NCBI GenBank assembly: GCA_029876055.1
Contig: CM056874.1
Location: 5,208,001 to 5,272,000 of the forward strand
Reading direction: 5' to 3'
DNA length: 64,000 nucleotides
Origin: Madurella fahalii
Taxonomy: Eukaryota; Ascomycota; Sordariomycetes; Sordariales
Position 1 is the stretch's first letter. Every line of letters begins with the position of its first letter. Shown here one piece after another: positions 60,101 to 64,000 of this stretch. The notes under the pieces are model-generated. The model searched no databases and was not told the origin of the DNA. It worked only from the letters and a program-made list of their open reading frames with translations. Both the position numbers and the translations under genes were made by a program.

Positions 60101-63100
60101 CGGCCTGCGCCTGAACACACCATCTTCCTTGCTTTACTCGTCTCTCCCCAGACTGCTGGAGCTTCTGCAAGTGGCTTGATTGCGCCAGCTCGCAGTAGTT
60201 TCTTCCGGCACCCACGCGAAACGCGCACGGCACATGGCGTGGCGCACCGTGGATTGCTGCAACTCTCAGAAATCATACCAAATATCGATAAAGCTGCTTT
60301 GTGAAGGGGGGCCAGTTCTTGAACCGGCAGCGGGGCCGATCGCGATTTAGAAGGGCGCGTGTCCAATGTGAAGCAGGGAGGAGGTTCTGGCGAGTGACAA
60401 GCAGGCGATTCAGCGAACGGAAGTGGCAGCAACGGGCGACGCCAAGGCGGTGCCATGGTGAAGTTTGATTTGCTCCGCCGCACTTTACAAGAGTCATGAC
60501 CAGCCTCTGGGAACGCTATCGCGTAGGCAAGCCAGAAGCCGCGTCTCGCCAGCCCGACAATTTCCACTCTGGTCAAGCCGCCCTGAGTTCTTGATTTGCT
60601 GAGGTAGGGGCCGACCAGCAGTTCGGCTGTTCACTTGACGCGTCTTCCCCCCGGGAGTCTCGGGGCTCGTCATCGCCCGCGTCTTCCGCCACTGTCACTT
60701 TGTCACCATCCCCGGCCTGATTGAGGACGCCGAAAAATCAAAGCCTCCTTTTCTTTGAGAGAAGTTTCAGCTGCAGCGTCATTCTTTGCCCCCGAGCGGG
60801 CGTGCATTTGGCCAATCAAAACGACATGGGGTAGTCAATATTGGCAGCTGATGAATGGCCGTGGAGTTGGCCGGACAAGTTCGTGACAACAAAATGTTAC
60901 CTTCCTCGGCCATGAGCGGAATCTCCGCCGAGTGTTTGAGGGCCTGGCAATCGACGACAGCATGCGAGTCTCCATATCAAGATCCGTGTAACGACACTAC
61001 CCCTTTTTAGTTGCGATCAGGCAGGTTGCCATCGAAGCACAGAGCGGATGATCAATGGGGTAACTTAAGGTAGTAGCTATCTGGCATTTGTTGCGCGGGT
61101 GATTGGATCTTGGTGACAGCCAAAATACCGGATTACCTTGGGAGCCACTATTGACCGTTGCATCCCTCCTAGCGCACAGGTGCCTGGGAGGCCCATCTGA
61201 ACCGTGATCATTCATGTGATCCCATGCCCTGACACGGCAGATGACGGCAGGATTCGCTTCACAGGTTAGGCGGGGAGAGCAAACAAGCCAGCTTTGGAAA
61301 TGTATTCGGATCTTCCTCACCTGATGAGCGCCCGGCGCCCGGAAGTCTCGTTGAACTAGAGCCATATGGAGGTATGAAAACCTGTGTCCAACCGCAGGCT
61401 GACCTCATCTTGCTGGTAACCTCTATCAAGTGGGTTTGGGGCTCAGGGTAAGCCGGCAACACCAGGTTCTGGCTTTCGTCCTTGCATCTGCAACAGTCCT
61501 TACACGGAAGCGATCTCTCGCTTGAAACGTAGCATCTCAGCGAAACACAGTGGTCGGGGTCAGACGACGAGGAAGTTCAGTTCGGAGACCGGGTAGACTG
61601 ATGGATGTGCCCGGGCGATGCTACTGGGGGTAGACCTATCAGAAAATCCCCAGCCTTGGACCGGCTATTGAGCTATCGTATTGGCGGCAGCCCGGCCGCA
61701 TCGGCTTCATTGGGGACTTTGCCATGCACAGCTCCCTTGTCGTTGCGAGTGCCCCGGACCAGAGTTTTAGTGCAATCTCTAGCAGCGCTTCCAGCGGATC
61801 AGGGATGGAGGTTTCTGTGATGTGCGCTTCCAGGGAATCTGAGGTCACTTGGAAAATGTTTTGTCTCAGCAAGCCAGGTTATCCCGATGCAGCAGCCGGT
61901 TCTAGACCGAGCAAGGTTGAAGAATCAACCTTCTTTTCAGCCCATGCGAGGAGAAAGAGCACGCCACGGAAATTCACGGGGCGGCAACTGACCAAAGTTC
62001 TCCGGATGTTCCTTGGATGCTGTTTCCTCCCAGCTGCAGCCTAGGGAGCCGAGGGAGCCTTGCATAAGGGACCGTTCTGTCCAAATCTGTTCGACGTTGC
62101 ACACGGCGAGGGCCCGGACGAGGGGCCCGCCAGGATAATCTTTGCCTGCACAGCCGCTGCGGGCTTGAAGAGGCCTTCGGATTGAGCCGACGAGTTCGTC
62201 ATTGGGAAACACTTTGGAAGGGAGGCACACTGACCAAATTGCTGGGAAACCCGACACCAACACCCCTCCCCGTTCCATCCCTCGGAGCTCGCACCTGACG
62301 CCTCAGCTGACAACGACAACGAGATCGGCTTATCTAGTGACGGCAGACTTCGGATGACAAGGGCTGGCGCGGTCAGCAAAAGCACACGATCACATTGTCA
62401 AACGGACCCGAGTTCTTCAACGCCGACTTGCATGGCGACGTTGTGTTTTACTGCGTGCCTTAATATTCGCTGCCCTATTGCACGGCATGCTGAGCGACAG
62501 CGACTGCAGAGCTGATCAACATATTCCTCAGCCCTTTTTGCCATTTGAACCTGCAGCAGCGCCGTGCCTCGCGCCTGCGCGATTTATGGTAGTTTCAGCG
62601 AATATTTATCGATTCGTGCCTCTGCAGCGACGTCGATTGCGCCGCAACTTGTCCGACGTCAAACTCCAGTTTGCGCCGTGGTTGTTAGAGGGTGCCTGTC
62701 CCTTGATGCCCCGCCGGCGCATGTGCCCGTATTCAAGGGCTGATACAATGACCCCATAATTCTTCGGCTTTCCAAGAGCCTTGCGCCTTGATCTGAGAAA
62801 GAGATTTATTCACATTAGTCACGAACCATCGGTTCGTGCGGCCAAACCAGTCATCTTTTGCGATCTGCTGCCCATGGTTATGAGCCTTGTCAAGATTGAA
62901 TGCGAGGGGGGGGTGGGCTACCTCGGCACAGCGCGCGATCCCTCCCGGTCTCCCTCCAACAAGGCTTCGTGCCAAGAATTTGTGGCCCGCACGTAATCGT
63001 GCTTCGATCCCTGTCCGTGACAAGCGTGGCTCGTCTGGCCGTGCTTTTGACCCACACCCCGCGTGGCGCGAATGGAGGTAACTACTTCTAGATGTGGTTT

Positions 63101-64000
63101 TCTTCGCGGATCGAGGTTGCACCTACTGTCTCACGGAGACTCCTGCCTATCCTGTGCAAACGGTGGAGTTAAACGTACCTATACTCATGAACGCCGTTTG
63201 GATCAGGCCTCGAACTCTCGAAAGGGCGGTTGGAAGCGGATTTGCAGAACTTTGAACGGCGCTGTAGTTTACTCCTACACGTTCAATATCGGGAGCGAGG
63301 GTGATCGGATGCACCACGCATCAACAAGCCTCTCCAGCGCTGCTAAACGGGCACCCTTGCTGTGCTTACCCGCTGTCCCCACCACATGAAAAGCCGTCTC
63401 AGAAACGGCAGACCCGTCATCCAGGAAGCCGTTCCGCCCCTTCCACCACGACCTGACCCCTCCTTGCCAAAGGAGGGTGGTTTCCGCGGCGAGGTTCCAC
63501 GAGGCCCCTACCATGGCAGACGCAATGGGCGCTACTTAGATCTGAGCACAACGCCGCACCTTTGATATCGCTGGAAACGATGCTTCGCGTCTAGGAAAAC
63601 AGCGTCTCAGCAGCATGGCACAACAGCCAGCAGCAGGTTTGAAGGAGGTGGTGGTTGCTAAGATATCCATGTTGTGCGCACTGAAGAAGCGATTTCTGGG
63701 TGCCATTTCTTGCGCACCAACAGCCAGGGACGACTCGATCCCCCAGCCCAGGACCAGGGCAGTCTCGGACCATCGCCGAATCTTGGTGTATTATCCCGGC
63801 GTCGCGGGGTCCCAGGCGAGCAAGATGCAGGCGAGCACCAAACCGAGCCCTTCCCCCCCCTGCAAGTTCGGCCCAAGATCCTCAAGCGTGTCCGGGCACT
63901 TCCCGTCCATCCCACCTGGACAATTACGCAGCACGGCAGCGCTTGTACCATCAGAGGTCGCGTTTTCCTGTCCCAATCTGTGCTGCCGCAGCTTGCGTTA
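57167..64000. other. 6.8-kb terminal region without recognisable gene
   Basis: Open frames here are short, overlap on both strands and lack family resemblance or plausible spliced continuation. I see no transposon relic, tRNA or rRNA. The first few hundred bases are the RRP44 promoter (T-rich stretch near 57255-57275; AT-rich TTATCTTATC near 57350). The right part may be the upstream region of a gene outside the window. Confidence 0.55.

Noticed and set aside
59069..60118. Opposed 173- and 205-codon frames in the right-hand tract
   Set aside because: They overlap each other's flanks, match no family I know and show no splice-linked continuation.

Overview
The window is nuclear DNA of a filamentous ascomycete, most likely a Sordariomycete. 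The conserved proteins read most like Sordariales, possibly Chaetomiaceae, but that rests on recall of family sequences and I have run no search. The evidence for a fungus is consistent: genes are broken by 48-89 nt spliceosomal introns, donors mostly fit GTNNGT, CTAAC-like branch sites lie close to the acceptor, genes alternate strands without operons, and every long frame matches a fungal housekeeping or developmental family.

Layout. 0-4.7 kb: the 3' part of a DUF3500 gene with an apparent frameshift, then Mediator subunit MED16 on the minus strand. 4.7-9.4 kb: a lower-GC, gene-poor stretch holding a decayed cytosolic methionyl-tRNA synthetase copy. 9.4-26.3 kb: an HST3/HST4-type sirtuin (+), CHD1 remodeler (-), ABCE1/RLI1 (+, 13 exons including 12- and 6-nt microexons) and splicing factor PRP40 (-). 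26.8-37.8 kb: TRAPPII subunit TRS65 (+), replication initiator SLD3 (-), and the HOG-pathway MAPKKK SSK2/os-4 (+). 40.0-42.0 kb: a homeobox transcription factor (-), followed by about 8.2 kb with no recognisable gene. 50.2-57.2 kb: a HAD phosphatase of the glycerol-3-phosphatase type (-), nucleolar GTPase NUG1 (+) and exosome nuclease RRP44/DIS3 (-). 57.2-64.0 kb: no recognisable gene.

There is no gene cluster acting as a single unit. Recurrent themes are transcription and chromatin (MED16, CHD1, sirtuin, homeobox factor), RNA and ribosome metabolism (RLI1, PRP40, NUG1, RRP44), replication (SLD3) and osmostress (os-4, possibly with the phosphatase). Divergent promoter pairs are CHD1/RLI1, PRP40/TRS65, SLD3/os-4 and the phosphatase/NUG1.

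I rebuilt exon structures by hand from splice signals, codon phase and family conservation. In every multi-exon gene the chosen exons sum to a whole number of codons. I found no tRNA, rRNA, intact transposon, CRISPR array or biosynthetic cluster, and nothing that looks like a wholly new system. The most unusual signals are the microexons and tandem Walker-A acceptors of RLI1, a phase-supported GC-AG intron in MED16, the synthetase relic with an internal deletion, and two multi-kilobase gene-free tracts.
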